Assembly: GCA_016793925.1 (NCBI GenBank)
Contig: JAEULH010000104.1
Span: 1 to 48,572 of the forward strand
Source: Rhodospirillales bacterium
Lineage (GTDB): Bacteria > Pseudomonadota > Alphaproteobacteria > Rhodospirillales > Defluviicoccaceae
Length of the DNA stretch: 48,572 nt
Direction: 5' to 3'
The translations under genes were made by a program, and so were the position numbers. Position 1 is the first letter of the stretch, and every line of letters starts with the position of its first letter. Below, piece after piece: positions 8,956 through 19,678 of the stretch. The notes beneath the pieces were generated by a model. It was not told where the DNA came from and ran no database searches. It saw only the letters and a list, made by a program, of their open reading frames with translations.

Positions 8956-10107
8956 ATGAAAATAGCAATACCGAGAGAACGGATGCCCGGCGAGACCCGG
9001 GTCGCCGCTTCGCCCGATATGGTGAAGAAACTTGTAGGCTTTGGCTTCGACGTCGTGGTCGAAAAAGGGGCCGGAGAAGACGCAGCCATCCCGGACGGTG
9101 ATTTCGAAGCCGCCGGCGCCAGCATCGCCAAAGACGAGGCTTCGGCGATCGGCGATGCGGACGTGGTCATCAAGGTTCAACGACCGGTCATGGACGGCCG
9201 CCTGAACGAAGTGACGATGATGAAGAGCGGCGCGGTGCTGATTGCGCATCTGGCGGCGCTGAATCATCGCGAGGACGTCGAGGCCTACGCCCAAGCCGGG
9301 CTGACCTCGTTCGCCATGGAGCTGATGCCTCGCATATCGCGCGCGCAATCCATGGACATCCTGTCCAGCCAGAACAACCTCGCCGGCTACAAGGCCGCCA
9401 TCGACGCTGCTGCCGAGTTCGGCGGCTCGTTTCCGATGATGATGACCGCGGGCGGCACGGTTCCGGCCGCCAAGGTGTTCATCATGGGCGTCGGCGTCGC
9501 CGGCCTCCAGGCGATCGCCACCGCCAAGCGGCTCGGCGCGGTGGTGACCGCAACCGACGTTCGCCCGGCGACGAAGGAGCAGGTCGAAAGTCTTGGCGGC
9601 AAGTTCGTCATGGTCGACGAAGGCGCGATGAAGGACGCCGAGACGGCGTCTGGCTACGCCAAGGAGATGTCGGACGAGTTCAAGCGCAAGCAGGCCGAGG
9701 TCGTCGCCGATCACCTGAAGAAGCAGGACGTGGTCATCACCACGGCGCTGATCCCGGGCAAGCCGGCGCCCAAGCTCGTCACCGAGGAGATGGTCAAGAG
9801 CATGAAGCCGGGAGCGGTCGTCGTCGATCTGGCCGCGGAAACCGGTGGCAACTGCGAACTGACCGAGCCGGGCAAGGTCATCGTCAAGCACGGCATCAAG
9901 ATCGTTGGCTATGTCAACGTTCCCGGCCGGCTGCCGAAGGACGCGAGCCAGCTTTACGCGCGCAACGTGCTCAACTTCCTTACACCGCACGTCAACAAGG
10001 AGCAGAAGACGCTCGCCTTCGACTGGGAGGACGAGACCGTCGCTGGCACGGTGGTGACGCGGGACGGGAAGATCGTTAACGCGCAGCTGACAGGGGAGGG
10101 GCAGTAA
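8956..10107 (+). CDS. pntAA: NAD(P) transhydrogenase subunit alpha part 1 (PntAA)
   Basis: The soluble NAD(H)-binding domain I of proton-translocating transhydrogenase, which uses the proton gradient to drive hydride transfer from NADH to NADP+. The 383 residues match the length of the separate domain-I subunit known from Rhodospirillum rubrum. It has the alanine-dehydrogenase-like opening (MKIAIPRER, then VAASPDMV) and a dinucleotide fold with the glycines of [10 protein letters not shown] near residue 180. ATG 8956 follows GGGGAGAGGAA; the frame is open further upstream, but that part is not conserved-looking. pntAB begins three bases after its stop. Confidence 0.95.
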   Translation: MKIAIPRERMPGETRVAASPDMVKKLVGFGFDVVVEKGAGEDAAIPDGDFEAAGASIAKDEASAIGDADVVIKVQRPVMDGRLNEVTMMKSGAVLIAHLAALNHREDVEAYAQAGLTSFAMELMPRISRAQSMDILSSQNNLAGYKAAIDAAAEFGGSFPMMMTAGGTVPAAKVFIMGVGVAGLQAIATAKRLGAVVTATDVRPATKEQVESLGGKFVMVDEGAMKDAETASGYAKEMSDEFKRKQAEVVADHLKKQDVVITTALIPGKPAPKLVTEEMVKSMKPGAVVVDLAAETGGNCELTEPGKVIVKHGIKIVGYVNVPGRLPKDASQLYARNVLNFLTPHVNKEQKTLAFDWEDETVAGTVVTRDGKIVNAQLTGEGQ

Positions 10108-10109
10108 CC

Positions 10110-10529
10110 ATGGATCAAGCCATGATCGTGGAGAAGGCCGCACAGCTCGCCAACGAAGCCGCGGCTCTTGCGGTTCGCGCCGGTGAGGTGGCTGCGGCCG
10201 CCGCGCAGGCGACGATGGTCGGTCCCGTCGAGGGCGGCGGCCACGGCGCGTTTTTGTCGCTGTTCACGGTGTTCGTGCTGGCGGTGTTCGTCGGCTTCTA
10301 CGTGGTCTGGAGCGTGACGCCGGCCTTGCACTCGCCGCTCATGAGCGTGACCAACGCGATCTCGTCGGTGATCATCGTCGGCGGCCTGCTCGCCGCGGGA
10401 CCGGCGCATTTCGACTTCTCGAAGGTGATGGGCTTTTTCGCCGTCGCCCTCGCATCGGTGAACATTTTCGGTGGCTTCATCGTCACGAGAAGAATGCTGC
10501 AAATGTTCAAGAAAAAAGTAAAGAAGTAG
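10110..10529 (+). CDS. pntAB: NAD(P) transhydrogenase subunit alpha part 2 (PntAB)
   Basis: A small membrane subunit of 139 residues that carries part of the proton channel (domain II). After an alanine-rich amphipathic start there are hydrophobic segments at about 46-68, 76-98 and 103-125, and the end is lysine-rich. A separate PntAB between PntAA and PntB is the arrangement known from Rhodospirillum; enterobacteria fuse these parts. The ATG lies just after the pntAA stop, with GGGGAGGGG within the end of pntAA as ribosome binding site. Confidence 0.95.
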   Translation: MDQAMIVEKAAQLANEAAALAVRAGEVAAAAAQATMVGPVEGGGHGAFLSLFTVFVLAVFVGFYVVWSVTPALHSPLMSVTNAISSVIIVGGLLAAGPAHFDFSKVMGFFAVALASVNIFGGFIVTRRMLQMFKKKVKK

Positions 10530-10544
10530 GGAAGGGGAGCTCTC

Positions 10545-11939
<1,395 letters not shown>

Positions 11940-12057
11940 GCATTTCGCCGAGTATAAGGAACGTTCGGGCCCGGCTTCGAACGGGAGCGTGAAGGCGGGC
12001 CAGTCCAGGGATCACCGTCAGCCGTAAGAGCGAACAAGAGCGGGACGACAAACGATG

Positions 12058-12083
12058 CGGGGCCTCTGGCCCCGTTTCTTTTT
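12058..12083 (+). terminator. Rho-independent terminator after pntB
   Basis: A 7-bp GC stem (CGGGGCC / GGCCCCG) with a three-base loop (TCT), followed by TTTCTTTTT. It lies 119 bases downstream of pntB. Confidence 0.85.
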
Positions 12084-12173
12084 CCGTGCGAGGCTCCCAC
12101 AGCGGAACACTGAGAAGTCGTCTTGGAGGGCGCCCGCCGCGCGATGGGCGGGCGACGGCCCTCCCGCCCGCGT

Positions 12174-12196
12174 CCCGCCCGGCCGGTCCGGGCGGG
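12174..12196 (-). terminator. GC-rich hairpin downstream of ctrA, possible terminator
   Basis: A perfect 9-bp inverted repeat (CCCGCCCGG / CCGGGCGGG) separated by five bases, 20 bases past the ctrA stop. No T-run follows on the ctrA strand, so it may be a pause or mRNA-stabilising hairpin rather than an intrinsic terminator. Confidence 0.4.
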
Positions 12197-12216
12197 CCTT
12201 CGGTAGCCTCGCGTGC

Positions 12217-12930
12217 TCAGGCGGCGACGGCGGTGTCGGCCTCCGCATGTCGTGCTGCGCCTTCGCGAAGGACGTAGCCGCGCCCCCATACGGTTTCGAT
12301 GTAGTGCTCGCCGCCGGTGGCCTGAGCCAGCTTCTTGCGCAGTTTGCAGATGAAGACGTCGACGATCTTGAGCTCGGGCTCGTCCATTCCACCGTAAAGG
12401 TGATTGAGGAACATTTCCTTCGTCAGGGTCGTGCCCTTGCGCAGGCTGAGCAGCTCGAGAATCCCGTACTCCTTGCCGGTCAGGTGCAGCGGCCGGCCCT
12501 CGACGTCGACGGTGCGGGCGGCGAGGTTGAGGGTCACCTTGCCGGTGCGGATCGTCGGTTCGGCGTGACCCTTGGAGCGACGGACGATGGCGTGGATCCG
12601 GGCGATCAGCTCGCCCCGGTCGAACGGCTTGGTCAGGTAGTCGTCGGCGCCGCCGCCGAGGCCGCGGACCTTGTTTTCCGGCTGACCCAGTCCGGACAGA
12701 ATGAGCACCGGCGTCGCCACACGGGCGTGCCGCAGACGGCGCAGCAACTCCATCCCGTCCATGTCCGGCAGCATGAGGTCGAGCAGAATGATGTCATAGT
12801 CATAGAGCTTGGCGATCTCGAGGCCGTCCTCGCCAAGGTCGGTTGCGTCGACCACAAGGCCCTCGGACTTGAGCATGGTCTCGGTGCCGAGCCGCACCGA
12901 CGGATCGTCTTCAATCAGCAGAACACGCAT
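12217..12930 (-). CDS. ctrA: Cell-cycle/flagellar response regulator CtrA
   Basis: An OmpR-type regulator of 237 residues. The receiver has the acidic pair E7/D8/D9, phospho-acceptor D51 in [12 protein letters not shown] and the switch lysine in YLTKPFDR. The winged-helix domain has the CtrA-typical [19 protein letters not shown] and [10 protein letters not shown]. In alphaproteobacteria, CtrA activates motility and, in some groups, cell-cycle genes by binding TTAA-N7-TTAA. The protein ends in Val-Ala-Ala; a C-terminal Ala-Ala is the ClpXP degradation tag of Caulobacter CtrA. The frame begins at TTG 12936, but ATG 12930 sits six bases after AAGGGG. It is divergent from fliI, a common arrangement in this group. 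Confidence 0.95.
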   Translation of the reverse strand: MRVLLIEDDPSVRLGTETMLKSEGLVVDATDLGEDGLEIAKLYDYDIILLDLMLPDMDGMELLRRLRHARVATPVLILSGLGQPENKVRGLGGGADDYLTKPFDRGELIARIHAIVRRSKGHAEPTIRTGKVTLNLAARTVDVEGRPLHLTGKEYGILELLSLRKGTTLTKEMFLNHLYGGMDEPELKIVDVFICKLRKKLAQATGGEHYIETVWGRGYVLREGAARHAEADTAVAA

Positions 12931-13103
12931 TGCCAACCCCTTTGTAACCTACGGAAGCACTCCGCATCGATCTGTCACCGAAGGTAGCAGGTTAACGAAC
13001 GTTGGACAACTATAAAAGGTACACAAACAGGTATACATGTTATGCGGGTATCTGCGCGGGACATTAGGCCTTTACCGCCTGTTAGCGAAGGACGCGGCAA
13101 AAT
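12931..13103. promoter_or_regulatory. Divergent ctrA/fliI control region
   Basis: A 173-base gap that is AT-richer than its surroundings at 12990-13060. It holds a TTAA half-site (GTTAAC, 12991-12996), a TATAAAAG stretch near 13010 and the near-CtrA box at 13071-13085. Both genes must be transcribed from here. Start sites cannot be fixed by eye. Confidence 0.5.
13071..13085 (+). promoter_or_regulatory. Candidate CtrA box upstream of fliI
   Basis: TTTA-N7-TTAG with exact seven-base spacing, one mismatch in each half relative to TTAA-N7-TTAA. The first half reads TTTACC, close to the extended TTAACC form. It ends 18 bases before the fliI ATG. Confidence 0.3.
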
Positions 13104-14504
13104 ATGCCGATCATGGGTCAGGCAGAGCTGACCAGGATCGATACGAAAGGCCGCGTCCCCGTGTTTCCTGCCGTCAGCGCCGCCATTCGCGCCATCGATC
13201 ATTTGCCGGACGCGACCGCTTATGGCCGCATCAGCGGCATCGTCGGCCTGCTGATCGAGGTTGACGGCCTTGACGGCTGTCTCGCCGTCGGCGATCGATG
13301 CCGGCTGTATCGCCGGGGCATGAGCGCCATCCAGGCCGAGGTCGTCGGCTTCCGCGCCGGCAAGGCTCTGCTCATGCCGCTGTCCGGGGTCGAAGGTCTC
13401 GGTCCCGGAAGCCGCGCGGAACTCGTCGGCGGTGCACCGGTCATCCATCCCAGCCTGGCCTGGTGCGGGCGGGTGCTCAACGCGTTCGCCGAGCCGCTCG
13501 ACGGCCGCGGCGCGTTGGCGCCCGGGTCAACGGCGTATGGCCTGCGCAACCCACCGCCGCCGGCGCACCTGCGCCAGCGGATCGGCGGCAAGCTCGACGT
13601 CGGGGTCCGCGCGATCAACGCCTTCACCACCTGCTGCCGCGGCCAGCGTCTCGGCATTTTCGCCGCGTCGGGGGTCGGCAAATCGATGCTGCTGTCGATG
13701 ATGGCCCGCCATACCGGCGCCGACGTGGTCGTCATCGGCCTGATCGGCGAGCGGGGGCGCGAAGCCCGGGAATTCGTCGAAGACACCCTCGGAGACGAAG
13801 GTCTGCGACGCAGCGTCGTCGTCGTCGCCACCTCGGACGAACCGCCGCCGGTTCGGCGTCAGGCGGCATGGACGATGATGGCGGTGGCCGAAGCCTTCCG
13901 CGACCAGGGCAGGCACGTGCTTTGCCTGATGGACAGCGTCACCCGCTTCGCCATGGCCCAGCGCGAGATCGGTCTTGCCGCCGCCGAGCCGCCGGCGACG
14001 AAGGGCTACACCCCGTCGGTGTTCGCCGAACTGCCGCACCTGCTTGAGCGCGCCGGGCCCGGGGGGCCGGGGCAGGGATCGATTACCGCACTGTGCACGG
14101 TCCTGGTCGAGGGCGACGATCACGACGAACCGGTGGCCGACGCCGTTCGCGGTGTTCTCGACGGCCACATTGTTCTTGACCGCGCCATTGCCGAGGCCGG
14201 CCGCTACCCGGCCATCAACGTCCTGCGCAGCGTCTCCCGGGCTCTGCCGGGGTGCAACAGCCGCGGCGAGAACGCGGTGATCGAGGCGGCGCGACGGCGC
14301 CTGGCGGACTACGAACGGATGGCCGAGTTGATCCGCCTGGGCGCCTACCGTCACGGCAGCGACCCGGACATCGACGCAGCGATCCGGCTGCAGCCGTCGT
14401 TGTCGGCGTTCCTCGCCCAGGCGCCGGACGAGCATGCGCCCTTGGGCAATGTCTACCGCGACCTCGAAGCCATTCTCGCCGAAGCGCCCGCGGCTCAGGC
14501 GTAG
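13104..14504 (+). CDS. fliI: Flagellum-specific ATPase FliI
   Basis: A 466-residue F1-beta-like ATPase of the flagellar type III export apparatus, which with FliH and FliJ helps deliver substrates to the export gate. Visible are the Walker A AASGVGKS (187-194), ERGREAREF (216-224), Walker [11 protein letters not shown] (272-281) and the ATPase signature around [14 protein letters not shown] 13104 is used; a second ATG lies three codons later. It stands apart from the minus-strand flagellar operon and is divergent from ctrA, so CtrA control is plausible. Its last 10 bases overlap the end of the convergent asparaginase gene. Confidence 0.95.
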   Translation: MPIMGQAELTRIDTKGRVPVFPAVSAAIRAIDHLPDATAYGRISGIVGLLIEVDGLDGCLAVGDRCRLYRRGMSAIQAEVVGFRAGKALLMPLSGVEGLGPGSRAELVGGAPVIHPSLAWCGRVLNAFAEPLDGRGALAPGSTAYGLRNPPPPAHLRQRIGGKLDVGVRAINAFTTCCRGQRLGIFAASGVGKSMLLSMMARHTGADVVVIGLIGERGREAREFVEDTLGDEGLRRSVVVVATSDEPPPVRRQAAWTMMAVAEAFRDQGRHVLCLMDSVTRFAMAQREIGLAAAEPPATKGYTPSVFAELPHLLERAGPGGPGQGSITALCTVLVEGDDHDEPVADAVRGVLDGHIVLDRAIAEAGRYPAINVLRSVSRALPGCNSRGENAVIEAARRRLADYERMAELIRLGAYRHGSDPDIDAAIRLQPSLSAFLAQAPDEHAPLGNVYRDLEAILAEAPAAQA

Positions 14505-15475
14505 GCGGCGAAATGTTCGCCGATGGCGCGGCGGTCCGATGTCTCTCTCAGCGCCAGGCTCAGGAGCAGGCGCGCCTTCAGTCCGGAGAGGTAACCCGCG
14601 GGGATCAGCCCGCGACCGATCAGGTCGATCTCGGCGCCCGGGTAGCCGTACGTCTCCGTGAAGACCGGGCCCGCGACGACACGCGAAGCCAGCACGACCG
14701 GAAAACGGGCGGCGAGCGCGCCCAGGATCGGCGCTGCATCGGCATGGACGTGGCCGGCGCCCATCCCCTCGATGACGAAGCCGGAACAGCCGCTCTCCGC
14801 CAGAAGCCTGAAAAGGTGCGTCTCGTCGCCCATGGTCGCCTTGACCAGAGCCACCGGCCGGGGCGGACCATCGGCCGCGGCCAGGCACGGGTTCCGGGTA
14901 ACCCGCATGAAGAAGCGCGGACGGCCCTCGATCACGGCGCCGAGAGGGCCCGCCAGCGGCGAGAGGAACGCCGACGGCAGGGCGGTGTGCGATTTCTGGA
15001 CGAAGCGGGCCGCGTGAATGGCGTAATTGAGGACGACCAGCGTGCCGAGCCCGCGCGCGTCCGCCGTGGCGGCGACGCGCACCGCCGCCAGCAGGTTCGC
15101 AGGGCCATCCGCGCCGGGCGCATCGGCGCCGCGCATCGCCCCGGTGACAACGACCGGACGGTCGCCGCCGACCAGCAGGTCGAGGATGAAGGCCGATTCC
15201 TCGATCGTGTCGGTGCCCTGGATGACGACGGCGCCGTCGGCTCCGTCGGCGAATGCCGCCTCGATCCGTCGTGCGACGTCGACAAGGTTTGCGATGGTCA
15301 GAGACGGACTGGCGACCCGCAGCGGCGACTCGGCTTCGATCTCGGCGATCTCGGCGAGCGCCGGGACCGAAGCGATCAACTCGGCGGCGCCCAGCTTCGG
15401 CGCGATGCCGCGACCGGCGCCAGGCACCATCGTGATCGTCCCCCCGAGCGACAGCACCAGCAGGCGAGGATTCAT
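14495..15475 (-). CDS. L-asparaginase (type I/II family)
   Basis: A 326-residue asparaginase, hydrolysing asparagine to aspartate and ammonia. The two threonine signatures are present: SLGGTITM with nucleophile T13, and [10 protein letters not shown] with T88-D89. A conserved lysine lies in [10 protein letters not shown]. No signal peptide is seen, so the cytoplasm is likely. Its ATG overlaps the stop of the upstream MFS transporter gene by four bases (ATGA), indicating coupled translation. Together with the glutaminase further upstream it forms an amide-degrading operon. Its 3' end overlaps fliI by 10 bases, tail to tail. Confidence 0.92.
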   Translation of the reverse strand: MNPRLLVLSLGGTITMVPGAGRGIAPKLGAAELIASVPALAEIAEIEAESPLRVASPSLTIANLVDVARRIEAAFADGADGAVVIQGTDTIEESAFILDLLVGGDRPVVVTGAMRGADAPGADGPANLLAAVRVAATADARGLGTLVVLNYAIHAARFVQKSHTALPSAFLSPLAGPLGAVIEGRPRFFMRVTRNPCLAAADGPPRPVALVKATMGDETHLFRLLAESGCSGFVIEGMGAGHVHADAAPILGALAARFPVVLASRVVAGPVFTETYGYPGAEIDLIGRGLIPAGYLSGLKARLLLSLALRETSDRRAIGEHFAAYA

Positions 15476-17163
15476 GCCTGGCCAGCCTCTGCTTCTGCCG
15501 CGCGCGCCAGTCGTCTTTCCTCTTCGGGCGATGGCGGCGGCGGGTTCGCCGGGATCTCACCGGGGCGATAGTTGGGCAACCGCCCGGCCGGGATGATGGT
15601 CAAGGCGGCAAGCCCGGCCATGATCAACAGGCCGATCTTGAGCGCGCGCAGGCGTGCTTCCGTGTTGATGCGCACGGCCTCCTCGACCTGCGCCGGCGTT
15701 GCGGTCGTCTGTTCCATGATTGTCAGCAGACGATCGTTGCTGACGAAGTTGATGCTGTCGAGGTCGAGCTGCGCCTGGACCTCGGCGGGAAGGCGCGGGT
15801 TCTCGGCCAGGCGGCCCATGACGATGGCGCTGAGGAGACCGACCATCAGCGCGCCCGCCACCGCCGTGCCGACCGCCGCGGCGAGGTTCTGGGTCGTTCC
15901 GCGCAGGGATCCGACATCGCTCGCCAGCGCCTTGGGGGCGGCCGTGACGAGGACGTTGAAGACCAGGGTCACAAGCGCGCCCTGACCGAGACCGAAGACG
16001 AAGAGGCCGACGAGCACGGGAAATTCCGTCCACTCGTTGCGGACGACAAAGGCAAGCCAAAGCAGGGCGACGGTGCAGACGATAAAGCCGGCACGGCCGA
16101 TCTGCCGCGGCGTCAGGGTCTTGTACAGCCGGACGACGAGGATGGCGGTGAAGAACACCGTGAGGTTGAAGGGCATCATCGCGATCGCCGTGGCCAGCGG
16201 CGTCCGCCCCTGGACGATCTGGATATAGAGGGGCACCGAAAAGTTGAGTGCCGCCTCGAGCGCGACAACGGCGAACATCGTGTAGACGGCGGCCCGTTCC
16301 GACGACGACATGACGACGCGAAGATCCAGCAGCGGCGTTTTGCCCGCGGCCGCCACCCGCCGGCACCAGGCGATCAGGCACTGCAGAAGGACGATGCCGA
16401 CAACGATCATCACCGGCGCCGGCGAAAGTCCGAAGATGTCGAACGGAGCGCCGGCGCCGGCGACGCCGAGCCCCCACCGGTTGAGGTTGTTGAAGCCGAA
16501 GCTGATCAGAATGATCGCCGCCGCCGCGAACACGACGCCGATGACGTCGATTTGCACTTCGGGCCGACCCTCGTCCTTCTTGAGCTTGAAACTGAGGAAG
16601 AAAACGAGGGCGGAGACGGCGATGAGAATGCCGAAAACCGGACGCCAGCCGATGAAGGTGCCGAGGACGCCGCCGATGAGGAAAGCCGCCGCGCTGGCGC
16701 CCGCCCGGGCCGAGCCCAGTGCGCCGACGGCGGTCGCCTGCTGGGTGCCGTGGTAGTGATTGGCGATCAGCGCGACGAGCGCCGGGACGATGACCGCGGC
16801 CGACATCCCGCACAGGCCCTGCGCGGTCAGCATCAAGGTAGCGGTCGGACTGAGGGTCATCAGCGTCTGGGCGACGGCATAGATGGCGACGACAATGCGG
16901 AACATCGTCGTCGCGCCGAAGCGTTGGGTCAGCTTTGCGCCCAGCATGACGAGGCCGGCGACGGCAAGGGAGTACATCACGATGCCGGTGGCCACCGTCG
17001 TCGGGGGCACGCCGAAGCTCGCCACCATCCCGCTCATCGAGACCGGAAGCGCCGCAACGTTGAACGACATGATCGCCTGACCCAAGGAAATGGCGATCAT
17101 CGGAACCCACGACTCCCGGACTTCGGCGGCGCCCGAGGCTGTTGCGGTGGTTGGCGGTGTCAT
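15472..17163 (-). CDS. MFS transporter, DHA2/EmrB-QacA-like
   Basis: A 563-residue major facilitator with a dozen or more hydrophobic helices, a motif-A-like GAKLTQRFG in the second to third helix region, and an AAAVGTAVAGALM helix near the C-terminus. The last 40 residues are a proline- and glutamate-rich cytosolic tail. DHA2 members are usually drug/proton antiporters with 14 helices. Here it lies between a glutaminase and an asparaginase gene, so a role with amino acids or amides is possible. ATG 17163 follows GGGAGG by about nine bases. The frame is open further upstream, but that part is out of frame with the real glutaminase gene. Confidence 0.88.
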   Translation of the reverse strand: MTPPTTATASGAAEVRESWVPMIAISLGQAIMSFNVAALPVSMSGMVASFGVPPTTVATGIVMYSLAVAGLVMLGAKLTQRFGATTMFRIVVAIYAVAQTLMTLSPTATLMLTAQGLCGMSAAVIVPALVALIANHYHGTQQATAVGALGSARAGASAAAFLIGGVLGTFIGWRPVFGILIAVSALVFFLSFKLKKDEGRPEVQIDVIGVVFAAAAIILISFGFNNLNRWGLGVAGAGAPFDIFGLSPAPVMIVVGIVLLQCLIAWCRRVAAAGKTPLLDLRVVMSSSERAAVYTMFAVVALEAALNFSVPLYIQIVQGRTPLATAIAMMPFNLTVFFTAILVVRLYKTLTPRQIGRAGFIVCTVALLWLAFVVRNEWTEFPVLVGLFVFGLGQGALVTLVFNVLVTAAPKALASDVGSLRGTTQNLAAAVGTAVAGALMVGLLSAIVMGRLAENPRLPAEVQAQLDLDSINFVSNDRLLTIMEQTTATPAQVEEAVRINTEARLRALKIGLLIMAGLAALTIIPAGRLPNYRPGEIPANPPPPSPEEERRLARAAEAEAGQA

Positions 17164-17231
17164 CGACTCAATCCTCCCGTCGGATCTGCCGCGTCTCGGG
17201 GCGAATGCGGATCTTGGAGCTGCGCGCGGGG

Positions 17232-18236
17232 CTAGGCTTCCGGCTTCGAGGCGAACAGGTTGAGGCCGAGCCGCTCGGAGAGATACTTCGTCACGCGCTG
17301 GCCCTTGACGCTGTTGCCGGCGCTGTCGAGCGGCGGCGCGAAGGTGCAGAAACCGCCCTTGCCGGGCGCCATGGTGACGATACCGCCGCTGACCCCGCTC
17401 TTGCCCGGCAGGCCGATTTCGTACAGCCAGTCGCCGGACCGTTCGTAGAGGCCGGCCGTCGCGAGGATCGCAAGCACCCGCTTGCAGTTGTCGGTGGTGA
17501 TCACGCGCTCGCCGGTCAGCGGATTGACCCCGCCGTCGGCGAGCGTTGCGGCCATCACCGCGAGATCCTTCGCCGAAACGCGGAGCGAACACTGCTTCGT
17601 GTAGACGTCTGTCGCCTCCAGGGCGTCGAAGTACATCCGTCCGTAGCCTTCGAGCAGCTTGGCGATGCCGCGGTTGCGCAGGTTGGTGGCCGCCTCGGAT
17701 TCGTAGACTTCGCGGTCGATATCGAGCTCGCGTCCGGCGAACCTCGACAGGCCCTCCTGGACGAACCGCCACTTCTCGGCGGCGGTCGCGCCGGGCGCCA
17801 GGCTCGTCGTCGCAATCGCCCCGGCGTTTACCATCGGGTTCATCGTCCGCTCGGCGTTGAGTTCGATCGCCATCACAGAGTTGAACGGCAGCCCGGTCGC
17901 GTTCACGCCGACCTTCGCGCGCGCCGGCTCCGCGCCGATCGCATCGCAGATCAGGGCGAAGACGAACGGCTTGGAGATGCTTTGGATGGAGAAGCCGTGG
18001 TGCGCGTCTCCGATCTCGAAGACGGCGCCGTTGACACCGACGATGCAGATCCCGAACAGATCGCGCGACATCCGGGCCAGCGCCGGGATGTAATCGGCGA
18101 CTGTGCCTTCGTCGAGCGTGCGGTAGCGGTCGTAGGCGTCGCGCACCGAACGCGCAACCAGATCCGCCGCTGGCAGATGACCGGTCGATACAGCTTCAAC
18201 GGCCGCACGGCCGTCAACGTCGACGTCAGCGTACAT
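17232..18236 (-). CDS. glsA: Glutaminase A
   Basis: A serine-dependent beta-lactamase-like glutaminase of 334 residues that converts glutamine to glutamate and ammonia. The catalytic Ser-x-x-Lys is S86-I-S-K89 in FSIQSISKPF. Other family blocks are MNPMVNAGAI, a YESE segment, and the C-terminal GLPGKSGVSGGIV. ATG 18236 follows AGGAAACGGG. It is the first gene of the glsA-MFS-asparaginase group; the gap to the MFS start is 68 bases. Upstream, an AT-rich stretch around 18300-18340 may hold the promoter. Confidence 0.95.
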   Translation of the reverse strand: MYADVDVDGRAAVEAVSTGHLPAADLVARSVRDAYDRYRTLDEGTVADYIPALARMSRDLFGICIVGVNGAVFEIGDAHHGFSIQSISKPFVFALICDAIGAEPARAKVGVNATGLPFNSVMAIELNAERTMNPMVNAGAIATTSLAPGATAAEKWRFVQEGLSRFAGRELDIDREVYESEAATNLRNRGIAKLLEGYGRMYFDALEATDVYTKQCSLRVSAKDLAVMAATLADGGVNPLTGERVITTDNCKRVLAILATAGLYERSGDWLYEIGLPGKSGVSGGIVTMAPGKGGFCTFAPPLDSAGNSVKGQRVTKYLSERLGLNLFASKPEA

Positions 18237-18402
18237 CCCGTTTCCTGCTCTTCTTCTTTCCGCCGAACAGCGGATTGTTATTCAGCGGCTACCTAACCGG
18301 CGGCGTGCGAAAAAGTCCATAAAGAAATTGCGCTCTCCAATGCTGCGATGCGGCAAGAGTAGAGTCCGGAACGTTGCGCGATTCCGGTGCCGGCCTTTCC
18401 AT

Positions 18403-18840
18403 TTAGTTGCCGAAGATTTGACGAATGCGCCCATGGCCGTGCAGGGCCAGCTCGTCGAGGGCGGCCCGTTCGCGCCGCTCGCGCTCGCGCAGTTCGGCAT
18501 GCCGGCGACCGGCTTCGGCCAGTTCAAACCGGCGCCGCTCCGCAAACGCGTTGGCAAGACCGTCGCGCGCCGCCGCGAGCGTCGCCTCGGCAGAGGCGAG
18601 ATCGTCGGCAATCCGCCCGTGCTCGGCAGCGACCCGGCGCTCGTATGCCGCGATGTCGTGGACGACGCCGTCCCAGGGGAGTTCGCGCGCCGCCAACCGT
18701 TCGCGCACAAGCGTCTCGGCGAGCCGGCGCCGGCGGTCGTGCAGCGCTTCGAGGTCGATCGCCGCGGCGCTTACCGCCCGGCGCCCGTCTTCGCACCGCC
18801 ACGTCGCCAGCCGGATCAGGGCGGCGAGGCTGGCTTTCAT
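18403..18840 (-). CDS. fliJ: FliJ-like coiled-coil flagellar protein
   Basis: A 145-residue, almost entirely helical, charged protein (many Ala, Glu and Arg) with heptad-like patterns, for example LEALHDRRRRLAETL and RERERRERAALDELAL. Size and coiled-coil character fit FliJ, the export-apparatus stalk that connects the FliI ring to FlhA. It lies 13 bases downstream of flhG at the end of the flagellar operon, whereas FliJ is usually next to FliI, so the name rests on size, composition and context rather than on a strong motif. The frame opens at 18918 but the part before ATG 18840 overlaps flhG. Confidence 0.6.
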   Translation of the reverse strand: MKASLAALIRLATWRCEDGRRAVSAAAIDLEALHDRRRRLAETLVRERLAARELPWDGVVHDIAAYERRVAAEHGRIADDLASAEATLAAARDGLANAFAERRRFELAEAGRRHAELRERERRERAALDELALHGHGRIRQIFGN

Positions 18841-18853
18841 CACGACCGCACCG

Positions 18854-19678
18854 TCAGGTCTGCTCGCGCCCGACGAGCCGCTTTCTGCCGGGCGTCTCAG
18901 CCAGCAGCCGCAGCGCAACGGCGTTGATGTCGCAGGCCGCTGCCGAGCGCGGCGAGCGGGTCATGATCGACGTCTGCTGGCGGATGGAGTCGGATACCCT
19001 GACGTCGCGGCGGATGACCCCGAGGAGGGGCGGCGAGATCTTGAGAAACCCCTGGCAGGCTTTCAACAGGGTGGCGTAGGTCCGTTCGCCGTCGCCCCTG
19101 CTGGCGGCGATGTTGACGACAACCCGGAGGTCGGCGTCGGGCCGGTCGGCGTGCGCCACCTTGATGAAAGCGTAGGCGTCGGTCAGCGAGGTCGGCTCGT
19201 CGGTCACGACGACGAGGCAGGTGTCGACAGTCTGTGCGAACTGGCGGACCGTCTGCTCCACCCCGCCGCCGAGGTCGAGCAGGACCAGATCGTAGTCCCG
19301 GCTCATCCCGACGAGCTCCTGGCAGAGGTGCTGCAGCCGGCTGACGGGCGCCGAGCCGAGCCGACCCGAACCCGAGCGTCCAGCGATGATGTCGAGGTTT
19401 TCGGCGAACGGGGTGCTCGCCTGCGGCAGGGTCAGCCGACCGGCGAGAACGCCTCCGACATCGTCCTGCGGCATCAGGCCGAGCTGGATATCGACGTTGG
19501 CGAGGCCGAGGTCGCCGTCGAAGAGCAACGTCCGGCGGCCGGCGCGGGCCATGGCGTGGGCGAGCGAGACCGCGAGCCAGGTTTTGCCGACCCCGCCCTT
19601 GCCGGAGGCAATGGCGATCAGGTTGCCGCGGCGGGCGAAGGCCATCGGCCGGAGAATCTCGCAGGTGCTGTCGGTCAT
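18854..19678 (-). CDS. flhG: Flagellar number regulator FlhG (FleN, MinD-like ATPase)
   Basis: A 274-residue MinD/ParA-type ATPase with the deviant Walker A SGKGGVGKT (25-33), DGDLGLANVD and the Walker B region LVLLDLGGG. FlhG limits the number of polar flagella, acting on FlhF and on C-ring assembly. The DLGLANVDIQLGL block is typical of FlhG rather than MinD. The C-terminus is arginine-rich; the amphipathic membrane helix of other FlhGs is not obvious. Its ATG overlaps the flhF stop by four bases. Confidence 0.9.
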   Translation of the reverse strand: MTDSTCEILRPMAFARRGNLIAIASGKGGVGKTWLAVSLAHAMARAGRRTLLFDGDLGLANVDIQLGLMPQDDVGGVLAGRLTLPQASTPFAENLDIIAGRSGSGRLGSAPVSRLQHLCQELVGMSRDYDLVLLDLGGGVEQTVRQFAQTVDTCLVVVTDEPTSLTDAYAFIKVAHADRPDADLRVVVNIAASRGDGERTYATLLKACQGFLKISPPLLGVIRRDVRVSDSIRQQTSIMTRSPRSAAACDINAVALRLLAETPGRKRLVGREQT

